NCBI GenBank assembly: GCA_002685335.1 | Contig: NYWY01000061.1 | Location: forward strand, 1 to 14,979 | DNA: 14,979 nucleotides | Direction of reading: 5' to 3' | Origin: Planctomycetaceae bacterium | GTDB lineage: Bacteria; Planctomycetota; Phycisphaerae; Phycisphaerales; SM1A02 | Shown: one piece after another, positions 1 to 6,314 of the stretch | Position numbering within the stretch: the stretch's first letter is position 1 | How the letters are laid out: every line of letters begins with the position of its first letter | Notes under the pieces: generated by a model | What the model was told of the DNA's origin: nothing | Database searches by the model: none | The model's input: the letters and a program-made list of their open reading frames with translations, nothing else | Translations under genes and position numbers: made by a program

Positions 1-497
1 AGGCCCTCGGTCCCGCCCTCGTGGGTGGCGTCCGCACCGGTGCGGATCCCGATGGATTCGATGAACTGGAGATCAGCCTCCAGGCCGGCCTCGGCCATCG
101 TTCGACGAGCCTGCTCCTGACGATGCTCCTCCTCCCACTCCCGGGCCTCGAGTTCGAACCCGAGACGCGCCGCATCCGACAAACCTGGAAACGTCTCGAC
201 GCCGATCACCGTCCATCCGCCATCGGTCGACGCCCGCAGGCCCTGCAGGCCCTGGGCGTTGGGATCGGGGATCCCGGTGAAGACGATCTCGTGGATCCCC
301 GGTCCGAGCGTCAGTTCGACCGAGCGTCGGATATCCGCGCCACCCCGGTACAGCACCACTCGATCGACCTCGGAGGCCACTTCCATGGTCGAAGTCGGTG
401 GCACGACGGGCACCGCCGGCTCCGATGCGGAGACGAAACGACCGCTCGAGGCCATCACCAGAAGGAATCCAAGGACCAGGGCGCGGGAATGGGTCAT
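1..497 (-). CDS. Secreted DUF4140/DUF4139 (MuiA-family) protein, N-terminal part; runs off the window
   Basis: The gene reads leftward from an ATG at 497 and is cut by the window edge after about 165 codons with no stop. Residues 1-25 look like a signal peptide (MTHSRALVLGFLLVMASS, then an ASA-like cleavage region), so the product is probably exported. Residues about 43-100 carry the pattern typical of DUF4140, the N-terminal domain of mucoidy-inhibitor MuiA-like proteins: VDRVVLYRGGADIRRSVEL, then GPGIHEIVFTGIP, then a 'Q-G-L-x-A' strand. A charged, helical, coiled-coil-like stretch follows (LEAREWEEEHRQEQARR), as expected between DUF4140 and DUF4139; the second domain lies outside the window. 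A GGAGA ribosome site sits about 6 nt before the ATG. The biochemical role of this family is not established. The family call is moderately confident because only the first third is visible. Confidence 0.72.
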   Translation of the reverse strand, partial: MTHSRALVLGFLLVMASSGRFVSASEPAVPVVPPTSTMEVASEVDRVVLYRGGADIRRSVELTLGPGIHEIVFTGIPDPNAQGLQGLRASTDGGWTVIGVETFPGLSDAARLGFELEAREWEEEHRQEQARRTMAEAGLEADLQFIESIGIRTGADATHEGGTEG

Positions 498-550
498 TCG
501 AGTTCTCCGATCCGGATGGACACCACCCGGGGTTTCCGCGGATGATACGT

Positions 551-566
551 TCCCGAACCTTCGGGA
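551..566. promoter_or_regulatory. 16-bp dyad in the divergent promoter region
   Basis: TCCCGAACCTTCGGGA is a perfect 7+7 inverted repeat with a CC centre, lying between the divergent genes starting at 497 (minus) and 589 (plus). A TATCAT -10-like hexamer reads on the minus strand at 547-542, just beside it, so the dyad would lie upstream of that hexamer in the spacer/-35 region. It could be a repressor operator. A 2-nt loop makes an RNA hairpin less likely. No known regulator consensus is recognised. Confidence 0.25.
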
Positions 567-588
567 TCCCCCGCAACCGAGCCCCGCG

Positions 589-801
589 ATGTCCTCACGA
601 ACCATCTCCAACCTCTGCTGGATCGCCTCGGGAATCTCCATCGGACTGGCCTTGCTCTGGATCGGTCTGGCCGAGGACAAGGGAATCGCGATCCTCGGTG
701 GCATCGCCGCGGTCGGACTCTCCCGCGTTCTCATCGTCGACGTCGCTCGCTGGCACGACGAAAAGGACGCCTCGGACCCGCTCGACGACGACGAATCCTG
801 A
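589..801 (+). CDS. Small two-helix membrane protein, unknown function (70 aa)
   Basis: A 70-residue protein begins at the ATG at 589. Residues about 8-27 and 31-50 are hydrophobic and glycine/alanine rich (CWIASGISIGLALLWIGLA and GIAILGGIAAVGLSRVLIV), separated by a short EDKG turn, so it should be an inner-membrane hairpin. The C-terminus is very acidic (DASDPLDDDES). I recognise no family. The frame stays open upstream to 259, but that part lies over the divergent secreted-protein gene and reads as low-complexity Arg/Thr/Pro shadow, so the internal ATG is preferred. No clear ribosome site precedes it. Codon third positions are strongly G/C, like the neighbours, which supports real coding. 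Confidence 0.5.
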   Translation: MSSRTISNLCWIASGISIGLALLWIGLAEDKGIAILGGIAAVGLSRVLIVDVARWHDEKDASDPLDDDES

Positions 802-872
802 TAACCCCCTGATCCGCGACGAAATCCGGTTCTCCGCTCAACCGAGAGGTGTTTCTGGCCGATCCGTGCCGC

Positions 873-2282
873 ATGCGCACGTACGACCTCGTCTGTATCG
901 GCTGTGGTCCCGCCGGGGAAACCGCCGCCGTCACTGCCGGAACCCAGGGACTCCGCACCCTCGTGGTGGAAGCCGCCGGTCGCCCGGGGGGGGCGATGGT
1001 GAATACTGGAACCATCGCATCCAAGGTTCTCCGAGAGACCGCTCTGGTGTGCTCGGCCTTTCGTCGGCGTCCCGTACCCGGAGTCGATGCTCGCCCGGAC
1101 ACCGATCTCTCCATCGCGGCCTTCATGGCCCGAACCACCCTCGTCCAGATGGAGGAACACGATCGAATCGAGGAGTCGCTGGACCGAGCCGGTGTCGAAG
1201 TCCGGCACGGGCGCGGCCGCCTGCTGGATCAGGACACGGTCGAGATCACCAGGCCGGACGGTACCGGCGAACGGGTGAAGGCTCGATACGTGCTGCTTTG
1301 CACCGGTTCCCGCCCCGCCCGTCCCGATTGGATCGACTTCGAACATCCTTCGATCGTCGACGCGGACGGACTTCTCGCCCTCGACCGCATGCCCAAGTCG
1401 ATCGTCATCGTCGGTGGCGGCGTCATCGGCAGCGAGTACGCCTGCATCTTCGCCGAGCTGGGAATCAAGACGACCCTGGTCGAGCCGCGTTCCGGACTGA
1501 TGCGTTTCCTGGACCATGAGATCCGATCCCGACTCGAAGCCGAATTGATCGAGACCGGCATCGATCTCCGCCTCGGCTCCCGGCCCCTGGTGGTCCGGGG
1601 CACGGAGGACGGCGCGGTGGTCGAGCTGGAAGACGGAGATCACCTCGAGGCCGAGATCGTGCTCTGGAGTCTCGGTCGGCAAGGCAATGTGAAGGGTCTG
1701 GGACTCGAGAACGCGGGCATCAAGGCCAACGATCGAGGTGTGGTGGAGGTCGATGCCGAATATCGAACCAGTTGCCCGACGGTGTTCGCTGCCGGTGACC
1801 TGATCGGTTTCCCGGCCCTGGCTTCGACCAGCATCGAGCAGGGACGGGTCGCCGCGAGTCGGATGTTCGACCTCGACGACGATCGTGCCCTTTCGGACAC
1901 CGTTCCCATGGGGATCTACACGATTCCCCCCGTGGGTCATGTCGGGAGAACGTTCGAAGAAGCCGGCGAAGCGGGCTTCGACGCGGTCATCGGCCGAGCC
2001 GACTTCCGACGAAACGCCCGGGGCCGAATGCTCGGAGACGACCGGGGCCTTCTGAAACTGGTGATCGAGCGGGGCAGCGAGCGCATCCTCGGATGTTCGG
2101 TGGTCGGGCAGGACGCGACCGAACTCGTCCACCTCGCGCAATTCGCGATCGCGACCGGACAGCGACTGGCCTGGTTCGAACAGGCGTGCTTCAACTATCC
2201 GAGTCTGACGGGGTTGTTCCGCGAAGCCGCCGACGACGCCCGCATCGCCCTCACCCTCGCCTGCGGTCGACTCGCCGCCTGA
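873..2282 (+). CDS. sthA: Soluble pyridine nucleotide transhydrogenase-like FAD/NAD(P) flavoprotein
   Basis: A 469-residue class I pyridine-nucleotide oxidoreductase. It should bind FAD and NAD(P)(H) in the cytosol and exchange hydride between NADPH and NAD+. Visible features: FAD-binding GCGPAG at about 10-15; NAD-binding GGGVIG at 181-186 inside IVIVGGGVIGSEYACIF; the second FAD motif TVFAAGDLIGFPALAS; and a C-terminal dimerisation domain with FNYPSLTGLFREAA, close to the FNYPT...YR ending of E. coli SthA. The catalytic CxxxxC disulfide of lipoamide dehydrogenases is absent: the two positions are M42 and T47 (GGAMVNTGTIASK), so it is not E3, mercuric reductase or glutathione reductase. SthA also lacks the second Cys. 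A GTG at 849 in frame would add eight residues (MFLADPCR), but the family N-terminus fits ATG 873. Neither start has a well-spaced ribosome site. The gene converges on the short-chain dehydrogenase, 31 nt away. Confidence 0.82.
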   Translation: MRTYDLVCIGCGPAGETAAVTAGTQGLRTLVVEAAGRPGGAMVNTGTIASKVLRETALVCSAFRRRPVPGVDARPDTDLSIAAFMARTTLVQMEEHDRIEESLDRAGVEVRHGRGRLLDQDTVEITRPDGTGERVKARYVLLCTGSRPARPDWIDFEHPSIVDADGLLALDRMPKSIVIVGGGVIGSEYACIFAELGIKTTLVEPRSGLMRFLDHEIRSRLEAELIETGIDLRLGSRPLVVRGTEDGAVVELEDGDHLEAEIVLWSLGRQGNVKGLGLENAGIKANDRGVVEVDAEYRTSCPTVFAAGDLIGFPALASTSIEQGRVAASRMFDLDDDRALSDTVPMGIYTIPPVGHVGRTFEEAGEAGFDAVIGRADFRRNARGRMLGDDRGLLKLVIERGSERILGCSVVGQDATELVHLAQFAIATGQRLAWFEQACFNYPSLTGLFREAADDARIALTLACGRLAA

Positions 2283-2296
2283 ACCCGCTCGCGGGT
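2283..2296. terminator. Short GC hairpin between convergent genes
   Basis: ACCCGCTCGCGGGT can fold into a 5-bp stem (ACCCG/CGGGT) with a CTCG loop, immediately after the stop of the plus-strand flavoprotein and 18 nt from the stop of the minus-strand dehydrogenase. Its place between convergent genes suits a bidirectional transcription end, but the stem is short and there is no T-run on either side. Confidence 0.22.
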
Positions 2297-2313
2297 GATC
2301 AGGATGGACGAGG

Positions 2314-3024
2314 TCAGCGCACCATCACTTCCGGAACGATCGCCGACCTCGGCATGTCGAGCGCGTGGATGATGCTGGAGGCGACGTCCTCCGGTCGAGC
2401 GAAGGCCGACTCGTCGTACTCCCGACCTTCGAATCGATGGACCTCCGCCTGCATCGGCGTCGCGGTGCGGCCGGGATAGACCGTGGTCACCCGTACCCCG
2501 TCGGATTCGACTTCCGCCCGGTAGGCGTCGGCCATCGCCCGCAATCCGAACTTCGTGGCCGCGTACTGGCTCCACGCCGGACCAGCCCGAAGTCCCGCCC
2601 CGGAGTTGACGAAGACGGCCTGGCCGCGAGCGGCGATCAACGCCGGCGTCAAAGCCGTGGTCAGGGCGAACGGGGCCCGGAGATTCACCGCGTACTGGCG
2701 ATCAAGGTCCGCGATCGAAGCGTCCCCCACCGCGTTCAGCGAAATCATGCCCGCGGAATGGACGAGGACGTCCAGCCGGGGAATCGAGCTTGCCAGGGCC
2801 GCGGCGGCGTCATCGACCGCTGCCCGGTCCTCGAGATCGAGGGGGTGGGTCAGGACCTCGGCTCCGGTCGCCTGCAGATCACGCTCGACCTCCGCCAGTC
2901 GCGGTCGATCACGCCCCTGAAGGTGCAGGATCCGCCCGGGAGCCGCGAGGAGACGGGCGGTGGCGGCTCCGATCCCGCTGCTGGCACCGGTGATCAGAAG
3001 GACGGCATCGTTCGCAATGGACAT
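2314..3024 (-). CDS. Short-chain dehydrogenase/reductase (SDR, classical), substrate unknown
   Basis: A 236-residue classical SDR, a cytosolic NAD(P)-dependent oxidoreductase of about 250 residues in the usual family. The cofactor motif TGASSGIG is at residues 12-19. The NNAG position is HSAG (89-92). The catalytic set is N114 (AVNLRAP), S141 (VNSGAG), Y154 and K158 (YAATK). The PG of VYPGRTATPM follows, as expected. The start at ATG 3024 is chosen because GGAG lies 8 nt upstream. A GTG at 3039 would add MEPFR but overlaps that ribosome site. The gene begins 18 nt after the stop of the helicase gene on the same strand, so the two are probably co-transcribed, although no functional link between them is evident. 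The substrate cannot be told from sequence alone. Confidence 0.88.
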   Translation of the reverse strand: MSIANDAVLLITGASSGIGAATARLLAAPGRILHLQGRDRPRLAEVERDLQATGAEVLTHPLDLEDRAAVDDAAAALASSIPRLDVLVHSAGMISLNAVGDASIADLDRQYAVNLRAPFALTTALTPALIAARGQAVFVNSGAGLRAGPAWSQYAATKFGLRAMADAYRAEVESDGVRVTTVYPGRTATPMQAEVHRFEGREYDESAFARPEDVASSIIHALDMPRSAIVPEVMVR

Positions 3025-3042
3025 TCGAAAAGGCTCCACGAT

Positions 3043-5283
3043 TCAGAATTGGACGCGTTGGAGTTTCGCGTACTCGAGTACCAGCGTCTTGCGACCCACG
3101 ACCTTGAAATCGACGACCACGGAGTGGACTCGACCGCGTGGGGTGAAGGTCTTGACGACTCCGGTGCCGAACTGGGCGTGCCGCACCATGGTGCCGGCCT
3201 TGAAGGCGTCGGCGAGACCATCTCCGGGATCGTCTTCCAGTTCGACGCGATAACCGCCGTCGTCGGATCCACCGTCCGCGTCATCCCCCCAGGAGTCACC
3301 GAGGTCGTGCCGTTCGCAGTGTTCGTCGGGGATCTCCGTGAGGAACTGACTTCGAATCGTCGCCTGCCTCATCCCGCGAATGGTGCGGATGGAGGCGTTG
3401 GTCACCAGCAATTCACGTTCCGCCCGGGTCATTCCCACGAAACAGAGTCGGCGTTCCTCCTCGAGTTCCAGTTCACTCTCCCGAGCTCGACTGTGGGGAA
3501 GAAGTCCGTCTTCCACTCCGACCATGGCGATCGCGTGATACTCCAGTCCCTTCGCCGCATGCAGGGTCATGAGGGTGACCACGCCCGACTCGGAGTCGAT
3601 CGCGTCGACGTCACTCACGAGCGCGACCGATTCGAGGTACTCCCGCAGCGCGATGCCGAGGGTCACGATGCCGGTCTCCGTGCGCTCCATCGACGGAGCC
3701 ACGAAGTCACCCGCGGCCGAGACCAGTTCGGCGAGGTTGGCCTGTCGCTGCCGTTCATCCTCGCTCTCGAAGGCCGCCTCGGGACGCTCCAGTCCGCTCT
3801 CCCGCAGCACTCTGGACACCAGGTCTCCGAGTCCGGTCGAATCCCCGGCCGCGAGTTCCTGTCGCCAACCGGCGACGATCGCCGCGAACCCGAGCACCGC
3901 CTTGCGACTCCGGGTCGCCACCTCTCCGAGCAGTGATTCGTCTCCACAGGCCATGGAAAGCGATCGACCAGAAGCCGCCGCGGCGGCTTCGACCCGCTTG
4001 ATGGTGCTGCCGCCGATCCCGCGGGCGGGCGTGTTCACGATTCGACGAAACGCGACGTCATCCGCGGGATTCGCCAGCATTCGCAGGTACGCCATCGCAT
4101 CCTTGATCTCCTTGCGATCGTAGAACGCGGTTCCGCGGGCGATGGCGTACGGAACCCCCTCGCGTCGGAGCTGATCCTCGAGCACGCGGCTGAGGGCGTT
4201 GACCCGGTAGAGGATCGCCATGCCTCGCCAGGGGACGCCGTCCTCGTGCAACGCCTTGAGTCGGTCGACCACGTGCCGCGCTTCCTGGTGTTCGTCAGCC
4301 AGACGCACCACGCGGATCGGCGCACCGTCCTCGAGTTCGGTCGTGAGTTCCTTCGCCTTCCGTCGGCGATTGTTCGAGATGAGTGCGCTGGCCGCTCGCA
4401 CGATGTGGCCGGTCGACCTGAAGTTCCGACCGAGGGGGATGGTGATCGCCCCGGGGTGATGTTCCTCGAAATCGAGGATGTTCCGGATGTCCGCGCCCCG
4501 CCAGGCGTAGATCGACTGATCGGGATCACCGACCACGAAGAGGTTTCCGTGCGCGGCCGCGATGGCGTTGGCGATCACGAACTGCGCGTGGTTGGTGTCC
4601 TGGTACTCGTCGATCAGAACGTAGCGAAAGCGATCCTGGAGTTCGCCCCGAACCGTGCCGTCACGTTTCAGAAGCGTGGCACAGTGGCGAAGGAGATCGT
4701 CGAAATCGACCGCGTGGTTGCGATCGAGAATCGACTGGTACGCGTCATAGGCCTTGGCGACCATGCGAGCGTGGAAGTCGTCCGCTTCGGCGCGGAAATC
4801 ATCGGGCGACTGGAGGTCGTTCTTCGCCTGGCTGATCTGGGAGAGCATCGACTGCGGAGGCCAGTTCGAAGGATCGAGTCCCGCTCGTTCCAACGCCTGC
4901 TTCATCGCGGTCCGCTGATCGGCGGAATCGTAGATCGAGTAGTCGGGTGCGACTCCCGCCGCGACCGCATGATCCCGAAGCAGACGGGCGCAGAATCCAT
5001 GAAAGGTCGCCACGGTGAGTCCCCGGCGACCCGGAAGGTCCACCGGAAGCAACTGCTCGACCCGGTCTCGCATCTCACCCGCGGCCTTGTTGGTGAACGT
5101 CACCGCCAGGATCTGCCAGGCCGGCACTCCGAGGGAGACCAGGTAGGCGATGCGGCGGGTGATGACCCTGGTCTTCCCGGAACCCGGTCCGGCGAGGACC
5201 AACGCGGCCCCATCGACGTGCGTGACGGCCTCGCACTGGGCATCCGTCAGATCACCGAGAAGAAAATCGTGGTCGAGACTCAT
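3043..5283 (-). CDS. pcrA: UvrD/PcrA-type superfamily 1A DNA helicase
   Basis: A 746-residue ATP-dependent 3'-5' DNA helicase, close to the usual 720-750 length. It acts in nucleotide excision repair, mismatch repair and removal of stalled polymerase or recombinase. All SF1A motifs are visible: Q motif LTDAQCEAV (12-20), Walker A AGPGSGKT (31-38), Ia TFTNKAAGEM (62-71), II LIDEYQDTN (223-231), III VGDPDQSIYAWRGAD (251-265), IV LGRNFRST, V VTLMTLHAAKGLEY, VI EEERRLCFVGMTRAERELL. The last 50 residues (GTMVRHAQFGTGVVKTF...VVDFKVVGRKTLVLEYAKLQRV) form the Tudor-like C-terminal domain that in PcrA/UvrD binds RNA polymerase. An acidic linker (about 650-690, GDDADGGSDDGG) precedes it. The open frame extends to a TTG at 5334, but the family N-terminus and the ATG at 5283 agree. 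UvrD versus PcrA naming is arbitrary here; Rep is less likely because of the C-terminal domain. Confidence 0.95.
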   Translation of the reverse strand: MSLDHDFLLGDLTDAQCEAVTHVDGAALVLAGPGSGKTRVITRRIAYLVSLGVPAWQILAVTFTNKAAGEMRDRVEQLLPVDLPGRRGLTVATFHGFCARLLRDHAVAAGVAPDYSIYDSADQRTAMKQALERAGLDPSNWPPQSMLSQISQAKNDLQSPDDFRAEADDFHARMVAKAYDAYQSILDRNHAVDFDDLLRHCATLLKRDGTVRGELQDRFRYVLIDEYQDTNHAQFVIANAIAAAHGNLFVVGDPDQSIYAWRGADIRNILDFEEHHPGAITIPLGRNFRSTGHIVRAASALISNNRRRKAKELTTELEDGAPIRVVRLADEHQEARHVVDRLKALHEDGVPWRGMAILYRVNALSRVLEDQLRREGVPYAIARGTAFYDRKEIKDAMAYLRMLANPADDVAFRRIVNTPARGIGGSTIKRVEAAAAASGRSLSMACGDESLLGEVATRSRKAVLGFAAIVAGWRQELAAGDSTGLGDLVSRVLRESGLERPEAAFESEDERQRQANLAELVSAAGDFVAPSMERTETGIVTLGIALREYLESVALVSDVDAIDSESGVVTLMTLHAAKGLEYHAIAMVGVEDGLLPHSRARESELELEEERRLCFVGMTRAERELLVTNASIRTIRGMRQATIRSQFLTEIPDEHCERHDLGDSWGDDADGGSDDGGYRVELEDDPGDGLADAFKAGTMVRHAQFGTGVVKTFTPRGRVHSVVVDFKVVGRKTLVLEYAKLQRVQF

Positions 5284-5289
5284 TCCGAC

Positions 5290-5295
5290 AGTGTA
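5290..5295 (-). promoter_or_regulatory. Possible -10 hexamer of the helicase gene, leaderless arrangement
   Basis: On the minus strand TACACT lies 6 nt before the helicase ATG at 5283, with no ribosome site in between. If it is the -10, transcription would begin at or next to the A of the ATG. There is no convincing -35. The same geometry is seen at 10274-10286 on the plus strand. Confidence 0.25.
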
Positions 5296-5352
5296 CGGGT
5301 CACGTTCGGGTCCCGAGGCTGGCGTCCATCTCAATTGTCGGTCGCCGACCCT

Positions 5353-5361
5353 TTATCCACA
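5353..5361 (+). promoter_or_regulatory. DnaA-box match TTATCCACA
   Basis: TTATCCACA is an exact match to the high-affinity DnaA box (TTATNCACA). It lies between the helicase and the nrdJ promoter, about 130-180 bp upstream of the NrdR-like sites. DnaA boxes are known in the nrdAB promoter of E. coli, where they couple dNTP supply to replication, so a regulatory role here is plausible. Only one perfect box is present; the nearest other candidate, GCTTCCACA at 5392-5400, matches 6 of 9. It is therefore not an origin by itself, and chance cannot be excluded. Confidence 0.35.
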
Positions 5362-5489
5362 AGGGGTTGGGGATCGGCACCCCACGGCGCTGCTTCCACA
5401 ACCAGATGGTGTGCTGGACAGATTCTGGGCTCCGGGTACGATTTCCGGGGTCGACAAGTTTCCTGTTTTCTTGAAGACTTGTGAAAGAA

Positions 5490-5505
5490 GGACCAAATGT
5501 AGTGG
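5490..5505 (+). promoter_or_regulatory. NrdR-box-like site 1 (upstream, degenerate left half)
   Basis: GGACCAAATGTAGTGG carries one good half-site, ATGTAGTGG, of the high-GC NrdR palindrome (CCACTACAT-ATGTAGTGG type); the left half matches poorly. Its right half repeats in the same orientation exactly 30 bp downstream at 5520-5535. NrdR boxes normally occur as tandem pairs about three helical turns apart upstream of ribonucleotide reductase genes, and that spacing is what makes this weak box credible. Confidence 0.35.
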
Positions 5506-5533
5506 TTTAAGGGTTGCGACTACTACATATAGT
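5506..5533 (+). promoter_or_regulatory. Probable nrdJ promoter (TTTAAG - 16 nt - TATAGT)
   Basis: TATAGT at 5528-5533 matches five of six bases of the -10 consensus. TTTAAG at 5506-5511 is a poor -35 at 16-nt spacing. The -10 lies inside the second NrdR-like site, so NrdR binding would block it. Transcription would begin near 5540, giving a leader of roughly 770 nt before the nrdJ ATG. No start site has been measured; the call rests on the hexamer, the local A+T richness and the overlap with the operator-like sites. Confidence 0.38.
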
Positions 5534-5535
5534 GG
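5520..5535 (+). promoter_or_regulatory. NrdR-box-like site 2 (near-palindromic)
   Basis: CTACTACATATAGTGG differs by one base from the symmetric CCACTACATATAGTGG and fits the NrdR-box pattern ACACWAYATMTWGTGT at most positions. NrdR is the zinc-finger/ATP-cone repressor that senses dATP/ATP and controls ribonucleotide reductase operons. No nrdR gene is in this window. The site lies 30 bp from site 1 and overlaps the presumed -10. Part of this sequence can alternatively pair as RNA with 5497-5503 (ATGTAGT/ACTACAT). Confidence 0.5.
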
Positions 5536-5536
5536 T

Positions 5537-5990
5537 GAAACTAGGTTCGGAAGCGGGTGAATCGCCGAGGGAGGCGTTCCGAAGTTTCTACTTCCCAGGA
5601 GTGCGAATCGGATGGGTTCTCGGACCTGAAGTCGAGACGGGCGGAAACGTCCCGTCGACATCAACCCGGGTGACTGAATCACTCTTTGTGAGTGGGTGAC
5701 GCAGTCAAGGCAACCGGTTGAAATCCCCCTCATGGGGTCAGTAGAGGCCTTTTCGAGTGTTCGAGGGAAGAAAGAGACCTAGCAAGGAGGAACCAAAGGT
5801 TCCCCTTGCCGTGTGTGGTCGCCATTGACGGCGACCTCCGCAGGACGGAGACCGCCGACAGGATGTCGACGACTCCCCCGCCTCTGGATTGAACGCCGAC
5901 CCGGCGATCCAGAGGTCTCACGAGCGGGTCGGCTCGGACCGCTTCGGCAGTTCGAGAGCAGGCATGGTCGAGTTCGTCCGGTGGACGACC
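5537..5990 (+). ncRNA. Structured 5' leader of nrdJ (chain of about ten stem-loops)
   Basis: Successive inverted repeats are visible between the presumed start of transcription and nrdJ. S1: GAAAC/GTTTC (5537-5541, 5584-5588) enclosing TTCGGAA/TTCCGAA (5546-5552, 5577-5583) and a GCG/CGC cap. S2: GTCG..ACGGG/CCCGT.CGAC (5631-5659). S3: TGACT/AGTCA enclosing CACTC/GAGTG (5671-5707). S4: CCCC/GGGG (5725-5737) inside AGGC/GCCT. S5: GCAAGG-A-GGAACC/GGTTCC-CCTTGC with an AAA loop (5782-5809). S6: GGTCGCC/GGCGACC (5817-5836). S7: CTCCG/CGGAG (5836-5850). S8: CCTCTGGAT/ATCCAGAGG enclosing CGCC/GGCG (5881-5915). S9: 5923-5943. S10: GGTC..GTCC/GGAC.GACC (5966-5990). No T-run follows any stem. The leader is probably cis-regulatory for nrdJ, but a free RNA is possible. 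It does not match a cobalamin riboswitch, RNase P RNA, tmRNA or SRP RNA as I know them. The strand is assigned from the downstream gene. Confidence 0.42.
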
Positions 5991-6041
5991 GACGCCAGGC
6001 CCATCCGACGGTCTTCAAGGCCAAGACAGGACGGTGACGCC

Positions 6042-6314
6042 ATGACGGTGCACGCGCTCATCCAAGACGATCGCCAGGATGATCGAAGAATCGCCCCGCG
6101 ATTCCTCGTTGTTCCCTCAGTCGTCTCCTCGCGCGGTTCCGAACCGGCCACTCCTCCTCCGTTCGCCCGCAAATCCGTTCAGCCGGCCCCTGCCCATCCC
6201 CGCACGGACGCCCTTCACGCCAGACCAGGCGTGGCCGTCCGCCCGATGCGGGGTGTGCCCCGGGCCCTCTCCTCCTCGCCAGACATTCCGACGTTCAAGG
6301 ACGACACCCGATGA
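6042..6314 (+). CDS. Possible upstream ORF (90 codons) overlapping the nrdJ start
   Basis: ATG at 6042, preceded by AGGA about 11 nt upstream, opens a 90-codon frame. Its TGA (6312-6314) overlaps the nrdJ ATG (6311-6313) as ATGA, the layout of translational coupling. The peptide begins MTVHALIQDDRQDDRRIAPRF and then becomes rich in Pro, Ser, Arg and Ala with no recognisable domain, signal or membrane segment. Third-position G/C use is only moderately high (about two thirds, below the neighbours), so it may be merely an open frame in GC-rich leader. It could be a leader peptide whose translation affects nrdJ. I do not recognise any homologue. Confidence 0.28.
   Translation: MTVHALIQDDRQDDRRIAPRFLVVPSVVSSRGSEPATPPPFARKSVQPAPAHPRTDALHARPGVAVRPMRGVPRALSSSPDIPTFKDDTR

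Larger units (their letters stand above)
5284..6041. other. Long non-coding region between divergent helicase and nrdJ
   Basis: About 760 bases without a convincing gene. The open frames crossing it have no ribosome sites, no recognisable product and poor codon use. It includes a GC dip (5461-5520 is about 42 percent G+C against well over 60 percent around it), a DnaA-box 9-mer, two NrdR-box-like sites, a likely nrdJ promoter and then a chain of stem-loops; these are listed separately. The left end must also hold the helicase promoter. A hairpin with arms ACAAGT/ACTTGT (5454-5459 and 5477-5482) lies just upstream of the first NrdR-like site. Confidence 0.7.

Noticed and set aside
398..1519. 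373-codon plus-strand open frame overlapping the flavoprotein start
   Set aside because: It is Arg/Pro/Ser-rich and out of frame with the clear FAD-binding sequence at 873 onward; it is a shadow of neighbouring coding regions.
2365..3936. 523-codon plus-strand open frame across the dehydrogenase and helicase genes
   Set aside because: It is antisense to two genes with complete catalytic motifs, has no recognisable domain and spans their junction.
5537..5760. Cobalamin (AdoCbl) riboswitch upstream of nrdJ
   Set aside because: Fragments such as GGGTGAATCGCC and CCGGTTGAAATCC look vaguely like the B12-box core, but the conserved GGTGnAAnnCC, GCnnCCACTG and CCAGGAGACCTGCC elements are not present in order. 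Class II enzymes are also not the usual targets of this riboswitch.
5440..5900. RNase P RNA, tmRNA, SRP RNA or a group I/II intron
   Set aside because: Key conserved segments are missing: GAGGAAAGTCC and ACAGAA for RNase P, CCA-ended tRNA-like halves for tmRNA, the GGAAGCAGC loop for SRP, and domain V or P7 for introns.
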